From: Lentzea sp.
Lineage (GTDB): Bacteria > Actinomycetota > Actinomycetes > Mycobacteriales > Pseudonocardiaceae
Direction: 5' to 3'
DNA length: 29,698 nt
Assembly (NCBI GenBank): GCA_030146905.1
Contig: JASLAV010000658.1
Location: forward strand, 1 to 29,698
Shown: piece after piece, positions 8,688 to 16,619 of the stretch
Numbering within the stretch: position 1 is the first letter of the stretch
Layout of the letters: every line of letters starts with the position of its first letter
Made by a program: the position numbers and the translations under genes
Notes under the pieces: model-generated
The model's input: the letters and a program-made list of their open reading frames with translations, nothing else
Database searches by the model: none
What the model was told of the DNA's origin: nothing

Positions 8688-11600
8688 TCACCTGCCGTGG
8701 TGCGCGAGAACCGCCCAGTGCTCGATGGCGGTGGGGTCGTGCGGCAGGTCGGCGGGCGTGCCGGGCGGCAGCACCCGCTCGGGGTCGAGCAGCTGCAGCT
8801 GCGCGGCGCGCAGCGCCGCACCGGGCGGCAGGCCGAGTCCGATGTGGTGGTGCACCAGGTGGACCAGTGCCCCGGACGGTTCGGGCCACTGCGCGGACAG
8901 CACGGATCGCGTGCCGTTCGCGACCAGCCGCGCGGGTGCGGTCAGCGCGTCGTCGTGGACGGCTCCGGACGTCACCGTCACGTGGTCCATCAACGTGACG
9001 AGCCCGATGCCGGCGTGCGACAGCGCGTCGACGGGCAGCTCGCCGTCGTGCAGCGAGATGGCGGACCGCTCCGGGTGCGCGAGGTCGGAGGTGGTGCGGC
9101 ACCCCAGGTGCAGGAGGCCGAGCCCATCCCGTGCGGCGGCGCGGACGTCGTCCGGCGTGCCGCGTCCCTGCGGGGACTCCCGCCAGGGCCGTGGCGTTCC
9201 CCCGTGCCCGCCGAGGAACCTGGCCGCGGGGTGGAAGGCGGTGCGAAGCGACTCCGCGATCGTCGCGGCGCGGCGGTCGGTGCGGTCGGGGTTGCCGACG
9301 AACAGCGCCGTGCAGGGCGGATCGGCGGTGAGGGGCGCCGTTGCCGCGGGCATGAACGTGATCTCGTTGTCCTGCACCAGGTATCGGCGTCGGCCTTCCA
9401 CCTCGCGCCACGCGGCCGCCCACGGTACGAGGCCGAGCTCTCCCATCGGGACGAGGACGAGACGCCGGCCCTTCCACGGTGTGAACGCGTCGCCGGCCGC
9501 CGTCCAGGCCCACGCGGCGACGCGGTCGAGCTCACCGGTCCACCCGCGCCGGGACGGTGTGGCGCGGGCTTCCTCCAGCGCCTCCTGCCACGCACGGACT
9601 GCGGCTGTGGTCAACCGGGGCAACGAGATCACGTCGACCACGCCGTCCCGGGGGATCGTCGCGGCGAAGCCGTTGTGGAGATCGCAGCCGGGAACGAGGT
9701 ACATGAGCACCTCGTCGTCGCCAGGGGTGATGCCGGGCCCGTCGCCGCCGGCGAGGTCCAGCAGTGCCCGCCGGCGGGCCTCCAGCACGCCGGCCAGGTC
9801 CGGGCCGGCGTGGTCGGCGAGGCACCACGCGGTGACCTGGTCCCCTGCCGACGCGGCCGCGGCCCTGCCCGCGGCGCGGCTCGCCGCCCGGTCACCCGGC
9901 CGGTCGCGCAGCCGCAACCGGGAACCGAGCGCCATCGCGTTGGCGGGAGAGGGATCGCGGTGGAACGCCGTCTCCAGATCGGCGATGTCCTGGTCGAGTG
10001 CCGCGGGGTCGGTGGGTACGTCGACCGACAGGTACCTCCGCTGCACGCCGCTGATCATCTCCGCGATCAGTGCCACCCCGCTGACGGGTGCAGCGGGCTT
10101 CTCCGCGCGTGCGTTCGCTTCCGGTGCTTGCTGAGCGTCGCCTTCGGACGATGTGGACCGCCAAGCCGTCGGCTGGGCCACCAGTTCGAGGGGACCGGCG
10201 GCCCCGCCGAGTCCTGCCCGGCCGGTGAGCTCGGCCGGCGACGTGTCCGGCGGACCCGCCACCTTGGACACCATCCCCACGAACTCGGCGAGGCGGTCCT
10301 TCTCGTCGTTGTCCGGCAACGCGTCGACCCGCCACGCCAGGGACGTGAGCCGGCTGATCTGCGCGAGCACCGTCTCCCGGCGCGGGTCGTCGAGCAGGTT
10401 CTTCAGCAGCCGCAGCAGGTCCAGCTCGACGCGGACCGTCTCGGAGTGCTCCTTCCCCTCGAGGCGCCCGATCATGCCGGTCACCACGGAGGCGACGGGG
10501 CGGGGGCCGCCGAGGGCGAAACCCGCGCTCGCCTCGAGCGCGCCGACCATGTCGTCCAGGTTGCCGAACGCTTCTGGAGACAGGTGCGGTTCCGCGCCGT
10601 CAACCAGCTCACGCAGCTTGCGTAGCGTCAGGTCCGGGTGTTCACCGAGAGGCGCGAGGTCCATGAGCCACCGGGTTCGCACGCTCGTGATCCGGAAGAG
10701 GAGCAAGGCCCGCGTCTCGGCGGCCATGTCCGCCGTGCCGTCGCGCGCCAGCCGCTCGGCGTCGTCGAGAGCGGCTCGCACGTCGTGCCGCTCCAGGACG
10801 GTCCGGATGCCGAACTCGTCGGCCGCTGCCTCGACAGCCTCCAGCTGCCACGCCCGTGCTTTCGCCGTCGTGTCGTCCACTTCTGGCGCTTCGGAGATCG
10901 CGGCCGACGTCCAGTGCAGCGTCGGCCAGAGGTGTTCCGGTCCGGCGAGGCGGGTCAGCACGAGGCTGGACTCAGCGAGGACGAACAACACCGGGAGCAC
11001 GCGCCCGTCGGGTTCGTCCGTCACATCTCTCAGCAGCGCGGTGCCCGCGAGCAGGTCGTCGATGGCGGAGTTCTGCTCACCCCGCATGCAGAGCAGGACA
11101 CCGCGGGTCGCCCTCTGCTCGACGTCCATCGACACGTCGTCGGGCACGTCGTCGTACGCGCGGACGACCTCGTCCACATCGACGTGGCCGTCATCGGAGA
11201 AGCAGCGGGTGGCCAGCAGTCCCGCGAGGATCAGCTGGGCGTCGCCGAAGCGTTCGTCGTCCTCGAGGAGCGAGCACAACCGGCGCGCGGCGTCGATCGC
11301 GGCCAGGAGCGGTGCGAGGTCCCCGGTCAACCGATGGCGTTCCTCCTGCACGGTCGCGAGCGTGTGCAGGAGCTCCGCGCGGTTCTCGTCGTCATACGGC
11401 AGCACGGTTTCCGCGGCGGTGACAGCGTCGTCCAGGTCCACGGGGTCCGTGGTGTGCGGGTAGGCCCAGCGGTGGGCGAGCGCCTGCTCCCGCAGGAAGT
11501 TCAGCCGCTCCTTCTCGGAGTGCACGAGCGGGGCCAGGGCGACCAGGTCGCCGATCCACCTGCGGGCGTCGGCCGCGGCGAGGTCGTCGGAGACCATCAG

Positions 11601-11981
11601 CCGCAGCTTGATCAGCTCGGCGGCGTCGACGGCGGCGTGTTCCGCGAGATCGGGGCCGGCCGCGACGGCGGCGGCGGTGAGGAACGCGATCGAGGAGTCC
11701 AGGTGCGGCAGGGAGTCGAGCACCTCGGCGAGGAAGGCCATCGCGCCACCCGCGCGATAGCGCCACAGCGGGGTGTGCGGGTGCTCCGGCAGGCTCTCGG
11801 ACGCGAACGCGAGCAGCCGGACCCCGAGGTCGATCGTCTCCTCGGTCGCGCCGCCCTCTTCGAGCAGCACGTCGAGGTGGGCAAGGCCGGCGGTTCCCGC
11901 TTCTCCGGGATCGACCTGGCCGGGGTGCTCGTCGAGCGCGGTGGCGAGGAGCAGGGCGTGGTGGTGGGCGTTGTCAGTCAC
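8688..11981 (-). CDS. Large helical-repeat protein with degenerate CHAT (caspase-like) domain
   Basis: 1097 aa from a GTG that has GGAGG 6 nt upstream and lies inside the end of the preceding gene. A start 18 nt further upstream would contain that ribosome site and is rejected. Residues 1 to about 600 are Ala/Leu/Asp-rich paired helices like TPR arrays. A low-complexity linker spans about 605-650. The C-terminal CHAT domain (about 740-1090) is shown by RLVLVPMGELGLVPWAAA, the LLHLGC strand (956-961), the GTRSVLSAQW strand and the ALRAAQLQLL helix. In active CHAT proteases a His follows the LHLAC-type strand and a Cys follows the LSA strand. Here those positions are Arg962 and His1000. I infer a pseudo-protease or binding module. 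Active CHAT proteins cleave partner proteins in gasdermin and CRISPR-linked defence. Confidence 0.85.
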   Translation of the reverse strand: MTDNAHHHALLLATALDEHPGQVDPGEAGTAGLAHLDVLLEEGGATEETIDLGVRLLAFASESLPEHPHTPLWRYRAGGAMAFLAEVLDSLPHLDSSIAFLTAAAVAAGPDLAEHAAVDAAELIKLRLMVSDDLAAADARRWIGDLVALAPLVHSEKERLNFLREQALAHRWAYPHTTDPVDLDDAVTAAETVLPYDDENRAELLHTLATVQEERHRLTGDLAPLLAAIDAARRLCSLLEDDERFGDAQLILAGLLATRCFSDDGHVDVDEVVRAYDDVPDDVSMDVEQRATRGVLLCMRGEQNSAIDDLLAGTALLRDVTDEPDGRVLPVLFVLAESSLVLTRLAGPEHLWPTLHWTSAAISEAPEVDDTTAKARAWQLEAVEAAADEFGIRTVLERHDVRAALDDAERLARDGTADMAAETRALLLFRITSVRTRWLMDLAPLGEHPDLTLRKLRELVDGAEPHLSPEAFGNLDDMVGALEASAGFALGGPRPVASVVTGMIGRLEGKEHSETVRVELDLLRLLKNLLDDPRRETVLAQISRLTSLAWRVDALPDNDEKDRLAEFVGMVSKVAGPPDTSPAELTGRAGLGGAAGPLELVAQPTAWRSTSSEGDAQQAPEANARAEKPAAPVSGVALIAEMISGVQRRYLSVDVPTDPAALDQDIADLETAFHRDPSPANAMALGSRLRLRDRPGDRAASRAAGRAAAASAGDQVTAWCLADHAGPDLAGVLEARRRALLDLAGGDGPGITPGDDEVLMYLVPGCDLHNGFAATIPRDGVVDVISLPRLTTAAVRAWQEALEEARATPSRRGWTGELDRVAAWAWTAAGDAFTPWKGRRLVLVPMGELGLVPWAAAWREVEGRRRYLVQDNEITFMPAATAPLTADPPCTALFVGNPDRTDRRAATIAESLRTAFHPAARFLGGHGGTPRPWRESPQGRGTPDDVRAAARDGLGLLHLGCRTTSDLAHPERSAISLHDGELPVDALSHAGIGLVTLMDHVTVTSGAVHDDALTAPARLVANGTRSVLSAQWPEPSGALVHLVHHHIGLGLPPGAALRAAQLQLLDPERVLPPGTPADLPHDPTAIEHWAVLAHHGR

Positions 11982-12909
11982 GGGTGACCTCCCTGGCACT
12001 GGCGAGCACGTCGCCCAGGCGGGCCCGGTCCGCGAGCAGCGACTCCGCTTCGCGCCGGGTGATCAGGCCCTGGTCGGCGAGCGCGTGAACGGCGGCGCAC
12101 AGGGACGAGAGCTGGTCGTCCGACCGCGCGGTGGCGACGGCCTCGACGATCTGGCCGACGATCGCGGCGTCGGTGTCGGGCGGTGAAGGCTCCGTCCACG
12201 TGGAGTCCTCGGACAACGCGTGGACGAGAGCCTCGGGTCTGCGCCCGAGTGGTCGTTCTATGTAGGCGTCGTACCAGGAGACGTACTCCGGGGCAGTCCT
12301 GGTGCCGACGTTGACCTGGTTGCCGGCGCTGCACACGTTCTTGACCGTGCGGATGATGGCGGGCATGCGCTCGAGGTAGTACGGGACCGAGTTGCCGAAC
12401 TCCGCCACGCAGCGCTCGGCCAGCCTGCGCAACAGGTAGCTCTGCCCCGGCAACGGCGCCGTGTACCCGGCCTCGTCGGCCAGGTGCCCCAGCACCGCGC
12501 GGTGCTCCTCGTCGGGCAGCGCGCGGCCGAACCTGTTCTGCCGCACCTGCTTCGGCTTCACCTGTGCGCCCTTGGACGCACGGTAACCGCGCAGCACGTC
12601 GATGACCCGCTTGCGCACGTGGAACCGCACGGCGCCGACGACGTTGTGGCACTGCTGCCCGTGCTCCGTCAGGAAGACGGCGACGAGGCAGAGCACGTCC
12701 AGGACCAGGTCGCGGCACACGCAGTCGCCGGACACGACCAGACCGGGTGCCCGCATCGTCCTGCCGATCCGGAGCCCGTTCACGGCGAGTCCCATGTCGC
12801 ACCGGGCGACCTGGTGGCTGCGGTGCAGATCGGTCCTGGCCTTGTGCAGCTCCGCGAGCGTGGCACGCACTACTTCGGGTGAAAGGTGGGATGTCCGAGT
12901 GAAGTTCAT
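11974..12909 (-). CDS. Helical protein of unknown function, first gene of the operon (weakly sigma-factor-like)
   Basis: 311 aa. It is the promoter-proximal gene and its end overlaps the CHAT gene start by 8 nt. The ATG has no clear ribosome site and lies about 25 nt after the TATAAT box, so initiation may rely on a short leader. The protein is helical throughout. A Cys-containing hydrophobic helix (about 65-90) leads into HVRKRVIDVLRGYRASKGA (about 100-118), which loosely resembles the DNA-melting helix region of sigma-70-family proteins. The C-terminal LITRREAESLL stretch resembles a helix-turn-helix entry. These are weak resemblances only. If correct, the gene could control its own operon. 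Otherwise it is an unknown soluble protein. Confidence 0.65.
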   Translation of the reverse strand: MNFTRTSHLSPEVVRATLAELHKARTDLHRSHQVARCDMGLAVNGLRIGRTMRAPGLVVSGDCVCRDLVLDVLCLVAVFLTEHGQQCHNVVGAVRFHVRKRVIDVLRGYRASKGAQVKPKQVRQNRFGRALPDEEHRAVLGHLADEAGYTAPLPGQSYLLRRLAERCVAEFGNSVPYYLERMPAIIRTVKNVCSAGNQVNVGTRTAPEYVSWYDAYIERPLGRRPEALVHALSEDSTWTEPSPPDTDAAIVGQIVEAVATARSDDQLSSLCAAVHALADQGLITRREAESLLADRARLGDVLASAREVTRD

Positions 12910-12933
12910 GAGAAGTTTCTACGCTAACAGAAG

Positions 12934-12939
12934 ATTATA
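12934..12939 (-). promoter_or_regulatory. Promoter -10 box of the ten-gene minus-strand operon
   Basis: On the minus strand the hexamer reads TATAAT, a perfect consensus -10 and a rare find in DNA this GC-rich. It lies in an AT-rich patch 25 nt upstream of the first ATG, giving a predicted leader of about 15-20 nt. The -35 is weak: GGTTCA with a 16-nt spacer or CGGTTC with 17. The same 126-bp gap (12910-13035) must also hold the promoter of the rightward gene at 13036. Confidence 0.6.
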
Positions 12940-13035
12940 TGTACACGTTGGATGCTGAACCGTGACGCAAGCGCCTGTCGGGATCGTGCGCGGTGGTGTG
13001 CGAGTGTTTTAGGTGCCGTGGAATAGGAGATAGCG

Positions 13036-15072
13036 ATGGCGTTGCTGCCTGCGGTGGTGCCGCAGTTGGTCGAGAAGAGGTCCGAGCTGGTCCCCGCTCG
13101 GCTCGCGCGGAAGGTCGCTGCTCTCTTCGGCGTTCCGTCGGCCGAGAACCCGTTCCGTCCGCTGACGTGGGTCTGCGACTTCACCGCGATCACCGTCACC
13201 GAGATCGCCCGCGGCGCCCCGCTGCCCACCAGGGCCGCTGCCGCCAGGCTGCGCGATCAGGAGCAGGCCGGCGCGTGGGTGGAACACGACCGCGCGATCG
13301 TGCCGGTGGACGCGAAGGCGCTGCCGAACGAGATCGTCGCCGCCACGATGAACAGGTTCGGCCCCGACACGAAGGCGGCCGTCGTGCTGACGGCGACGAA
13401 CGTGCTCCTCGCGCCCGTCACCGAGGCGATGACGACGGCGCTGTCGTTGTTGCGTTCCTCCGACGGCGGAGAGCTCCCGCCGATCCAGTGGATCGCGGCG
13501 TGGGCCGCAACCGCCGTCGAGGTGTACCGGTCGCAGCCGGCACTGGTCGTCGCGGCGATGAAGGCGCGGGCCATTCAGCGGGAGTCGCTGAGCGCGCCCG
13601 CGTTCCCGTGGGCCGACCGGCTCGCAGGCTCTGCCAAGGCGCGGTGCGAGATCGGCGCCAGCGACCCCGTTCCGCACGATCCGGTCACCCGGCCGCGGGA
13701 CCTCGACTTCCTCGACGGGATCGCGGTCGGCAGGCTCAACGCGACGGGACAGCTGCCGCTGCCGGATCCCGACCTGGTGCCGGTCGCGGCGGGCCCGAGC
13801 ATCGGCGACCGGCTCACCGAACTGCTGATCAGGCTGATGGTCGACATGGGGACACCGGACGGCGTCGGGTACGTGTGGGTGAGCGAACGCGAGCCAGGGC
13901 AGGCCGTCGTGGAGGCGATGGTCCCCTCCGCGGGCCTCGTGCGCGAGCTCGTCGAGACGTGGGCCCACGGGCCCGGTCAGCTGGACCGGCCGGACGAGTT
14001 CGCGGACGACCTCGCGGTGGCGATCGCGCACAGGGTCCGGCTGCCGGCCCCCGCTCACGTGGCGGCGCTGCCGGTGCTGTCCCGCAGGGCCGTCGTGCTC
14101 GCCGCGATGGGCATCGTGCGGCAGATGGGGCTCCTCGCGCCGTCGGCGTGGATCAAGGGGCCGGAGTTCGCGGCGATGATCGACGAGATCGAGGCGCTGC
14201 TCGGCGTGTTCGACGCCGCGGACCCCGTCGTGCCGGAGATCCGCCTGCGGCTCGCCGTGCAACGAGCGGGTGTCGAGCGGCACGGCGGTCAGGTGAGCGC
14301 GGCGTCGGTGAGCGCGGTGCTGGCCGCCACCGACGACTGCCTCACGTCCGGCGCCCTCGACCGCGGAGCCTTGGCGGACGTGTTGTCCGTGGCGTGCATA
14401 GAGCTCAACATGGCGCGAACGGCCACAGAGGACAGTGACACGCTGACCGACGCGCTGCGCCGTTGCTGGACGGCGTTCGCCGACGCCGTGGAGGTCGACC
14501 TCTTCGCGCCGGACGCCGACCTGAGCGGGCTCAGCTTCCAGCTGCACAACCTCGCGGCGTTCCTGGGCGGCAACAGGACCAGTGAGTCCGACCTGCGCAA
14601 AGCCCTGCACCTGTTCGAGAAGTCGGTCATCCCCGGACGCGCGAGGCTGTTCAACCGCGACCGCGACATCAGGCCGCTCGCCCGCAGCTGGTACCTCGCC
14701 GCGGACGCCGCCGCCGCGCTGTCGGAGCTGCTGCGCGCACGCGGCGAGGACGCCGAGGCCACGAGGTGGGTCGAGCGGGCGTTCGGCTGGGTGGGCGAAG
14801 TGCTCGCGGACAAGCTGTTCGCACCGGGCAAGCTGCACCCGAGGCTCGACGACTGCCTGTTCGCGCTGCGGGCCACCCCGGTGCTCCTGCTGGCGGTGGA
14901 ACACGGCGTCGCCGACGACCGGAACGCGGTGCTGGACCGCGCCGACGAGCTCGTCCGCCTCGTCGAGCGCTGGCTGAAGGAGAACGCCGGCGCCGAGGTG
15001 GAACGGTCGCGCTACCACGGCACCGTCGAGTCCCTGCGAGCCCGGCTCACCGCGCTTTCCGCGGACGGCTGA
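13036..15072 (+). CDS. Large protein of unknown function divergent from the kinase/CHAT operon
   Basis: 678 aa. The ATG follows AGGAGA with 5-nt spacing. The N-terminal 200 residues are mixed and helical, with no signal peptide or clear membrane span. They include a moderately hydrophobic stretch near 115-135 (AAVVLTATNVLLAPVTEAMT). The middle (about 255-400) is mixed alpha/beta. The C-terminal 200 residues (about 470-675) are Ala/Leu-rich paired helices, such as SWYLAADAAAALSELLRARGEDAEATRWVERAF, which look TPR-like. No catalytic motif or family recognised. It shares the 126-bp divergent promoter region with the ten-gene operon, so it may be co-regulated. Its helical-repeat tail parallels the CHAT-domain protein. 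A strong hairpin follows at 15184. Confidence 0.75.
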   Translation: MALLPAVVPQLVEKRSELVPARLARKVAALFGVPSAENPFRPLTWVCDFTAITVTEIARGAPLPTRAAAARLRDQEQAGAWVEHDRAIVPVDAKALPNEIVAATMNRFGPDTKAAVVLTATNVLLAPVTEAMTTALSLLRSSDGGELPPIQWIAAWAATAVEVYRSQPALVVAAMKARAIQRESLSAPAFPWADRLAGSAKARCEIGASDPVPHDPVTRPRDLDFLDGIAVGRLNATGQLPLPDPDLVPVAAGPSIGDRLTELLIRLMVDMGTPDGVGYVWVSEREPGQAVVEAMVPSAGLVRELVETWAHGPGQLDRPDEFADDLAVAIAHRVRLPAPAHVAALPVLSRRAVVLAAMGIVRQMGLLAPSAWIKGPEFAAMIDEIEALLGVFDAADPVVPEIRLRLAVQRAGVERHGGQVSAASVSAVLAATDDCLTSGALDRGALADVLSVACIELNMARTATEDSDTLTDALRRCWTAFADAVEVDLFAPDADLSGLSFQLHNLAAFLGGNRTSESDLRKALHLFEKSVIPGRARLFNRDRDIRPLARSWYLAADAAAALSELLRARGEDAEATRWVERAFGWVGEVLADKLFAPGKLHPRLDDCLFALRATPVLLLAVEHGVADDRNAVLDRADELVRLVERWLKENAGAEVERSRYHGTVESLRARLTALSADG

Positions 15073-15120
15073 CCCGCCAGCGCCCTCCCGGCCGCCATGT
15101 TCAGGTGGAGGTGATGGGCG

Positions 15121-15159
15121 ATGTTCGGTGGCGGCAACGGCGAGGACAGCAAGAAGTGA
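15121..15159 (+). CDS. Possible 12-residue peptide ORF
   Basis: ATG to TGA encodes MFGGGNGEDSKK. A GGAGG at 15107-15111 is spaced 9 nt from the ATG, and the hairpin terminator begins 24 nt after the stop. The layout (ribosome site, short ORF, terminator) is tidy enough to record. The peptide is very short and hydrophilic, with no recognised leader or core motif, and may be chance. A competing ATG at 15114 lies only 2 nt from the GGAGG. Confidence 0.22.
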   Translation: MFGGGNGEDSKK

Positions 15160-15183
15160 GGACCGACGGAATCGAGCGGTCGA

Positions 15184-15220
15184 GCGGATGCGGGAAGACG
15201 ATTCGTCTTTCCGCATCCGC
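15184..15220 (+). terminator. Hairpin transcription terminator
   Basis: An inverted repeat of 18 bp per arm (one G-T pair, almost no loop) begins GCGGATGCGG and ends CCGCATCCGC. It is the strongest hairpin I see in the window. It lies 112 nt after the 678-aa gene and is followed by CCTTTG rather than a long T-run, as is common in actinomycetes. It likely ends transcription from 13036 and insulates the glycosyltransferase. Confidence 0.7.
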
Positions 15221-15503
15221 CCTTTGACCGGGCAGGCCGGGGAGTGCATTTCCCGAGCTCTTCGCGTCATGTCTGACACATACGGAAATTCCCCCGATTC
15301 CGTTACGTGACGAATATGCTGATCGACGTGGAAAGCCGCGCGTGGGGTGCGCGAATAGGGTTTTGTGATGGCCCTTTGTTATTGGAACGTGGCCGGACCC
15401 GCTCTCGTGCTGTTGTCGCGGGAGTTGTTCGGCGGCGGTGGGCGCGCCTGCTGAATAGGCGTTCTCCCACCGGAGTGGTGAGTGGTGCGGATAAGGTTGG
15501 GAA
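15221..15503. other. Intergenic region upstream of the glycosyltransferase
   Basis: 283 nt with no convincing gene. It is less GC-rich than its surroundings and should hold the promoter of the gene at 15504. An isolated TTGACC at 15224-15229 lacks a good -10 at normal spacing. A near-palindrome CGTTACGTGACG (15301-15312, one mismatched pair) overlaps a TATGCT at 15315-15320 that could be a -10. None of these is strong enough to call separately. AAGG about 7 nt before the GTG at 15504 is the likely ribosome site. Confidence 0.4.
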
Positions 15504-16619
15504 GTGCGCATCCTCTTCTCGTGCCGCCCCTCCTACGGCCACCTGTTCCCGCTGGTTCCGCTCGCCGGAGCGGCCAGGCAGGCGGGCCACGAGGTCGTCT
15601 TCGCCACCGGCGAGAGCTTCCTCGGCCACGTTCGCGACCTCGGCTTCGAGGCTCACGCTGCGGGCATCTCGATCGGGGAGGCCGAGACCGAGGCCCGCAG
15701 GCTGCACGGTGACGCCGACGTGGTCACGTTGCTGATCACGATGTTCGCCGACCTGGTGCCGCGCGCGACGCTCGCCGACCTGTCCGGCTTGCTGCCGCGG
15801 ATCAAGCCGGACCTCGTGGTCTACGAGCAGAGCGACACCGGTGCCGCCAAGGCCGCGCGGGACGCCGGGATCCCGTTCGTGTCCCACGTGATCGGGCGGT
15901 CGATGCCGCCCGCGATCATGGCGATGGCCGCGGAGCGCATGGCGTGGCTGTGGGACGGGGAGGCGCCGGCCGACCTGATGCTGGGTGACGCCGTCATCGA
16001 CATCTGGCCGGACGCGGTGCGGGATCCGGAGGTCGTCAAGCTGCCGACGGTCATCCGGCAGCGGCCGGTGGCGTTCGACCTCGACGTGCCGATGCCCGAC
16101 CTGGATTCGGGGAAACCGTTGGTGTACCTGACTCTCGGCACGGTCGTGTTCGGCGCGACCGAGGTGCTGAGGGCCGCGGTCGACGGTCTTGCCCGGCTGC
16201 CGGTCGACGTGCTCGTCGCGGTCGGTCCCGGCGACCCGGCGTTGCTGGGGGAGGTGCCGGGGAACGTGACCGTCGCGGGGTTCGTGCCGCAGGCTGAGGT
16301 GCTGCGGAAGGCCTCGCTCGTCGTGCACCACGGTGGAACCGGCACCACGCTCGGCACGCTGGCGGCGGGCCTGCCGCAGCTGGTGCTGCCGCAGGGCGCC
16401 GACCAGTTCGTCAACGCCGACGTGCTCGTGGAGACGGGTGCCGGTGCGAAGCTCGTCGGGCCGGACGTCACCGCGGACGCGGTGCACGGCGCCGCCCGTG
16501 GTCTGCTGGACGACTCCGGTGCGCGGGAGGTCGCGGTGGGGGTGGCGGCCGAGATCGCGGGCATGCCGGACCCGGCCGCCGTCGTTCAGCGGCTCACCTC
16601 ACTGGTGCGGGGGGCCTGA
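15504..16619 (+). CDS. GT-B fold glycosyltransferase, family 1 (natural-product type)
   Basis: 371 aa from GTG, preceded by AAGG. The N-terminus MRILFSCRPSYGHLFPLVPL matches the acceptor-binding half of bacterial GT1 enzymes that decorate macrolides and aromatic metabolites, with the catalytic-type His13 in YGHLFP. The C-terminal nucleotide-sugar half carries VYLTLGTV and the donor-binding signature HHGGTGTTLGTLAAGLPQLV followed by PQGADQFVNA. It would move a sugar from a nucleotide donor to a small hydrophobic acceptor in the cytoplasm. The acceptor cannot be read from sequence. It is transcribed toward the oxidase/lyase locus and its last 26 nt overlap the end of the antiporter gene. It may glycosylate that pathway's product, or it may belong to a separate resistance or housekeeping function. 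Confidence 0.92.
   Translation: MRILFSCRPSYGHLFPLVPLAGAARQAGHEVVFATGESFLGHVRDLGFEAHAAGISIGEAETEARRLHGDADVVTLLITMFADLVPRATLADLSGLLPRIKPDLVVYEQSDTGAAKAARDAGIPFVSHVIGRSMPPAIMAMAAERMAWLWDGEAPADLMLGDAVIDIWPDAVRDPEVVKLPTVIRQRPVAFDLDVPMPDLDSGKPLVYLTLGTVVFGATEVLRAAVDGLARLPVDVLVAVGPGDPALLGEVPGNVTVAGFVPQAEVLRKASLVVHHGGTGTTLGTLAAGLPQLVLPQGADQFVNADVLVETGAGAKLVGPDVTADAVHGAARGLLDDSGAREVAVGVAAEIAGMPDPAAVVQRLTSLVRGA

Noticed and set aside
10153..11463. Ser/Arg-rich rightward frame inside the CHAT-domain gene
   Set aside because: Low-complexity Ser/Arg/Thr composition typical of a shadow frame, with no ribosome site or family resemblance.
13009..15279. 756-codon leftward frame across the 678-aa gene
   Set aside because: The rightward gene has AGGAGA plus ATG and balanced composition. 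The leftward frame is Arg/His/Glu-rich and runs through the hairpin terminator.
15301..15312. Near-palindrome CGTTACGTGACG
   Set aside because: Short and imperfect, with no clear promoter around it; kept only as a note in the intergenic entry.
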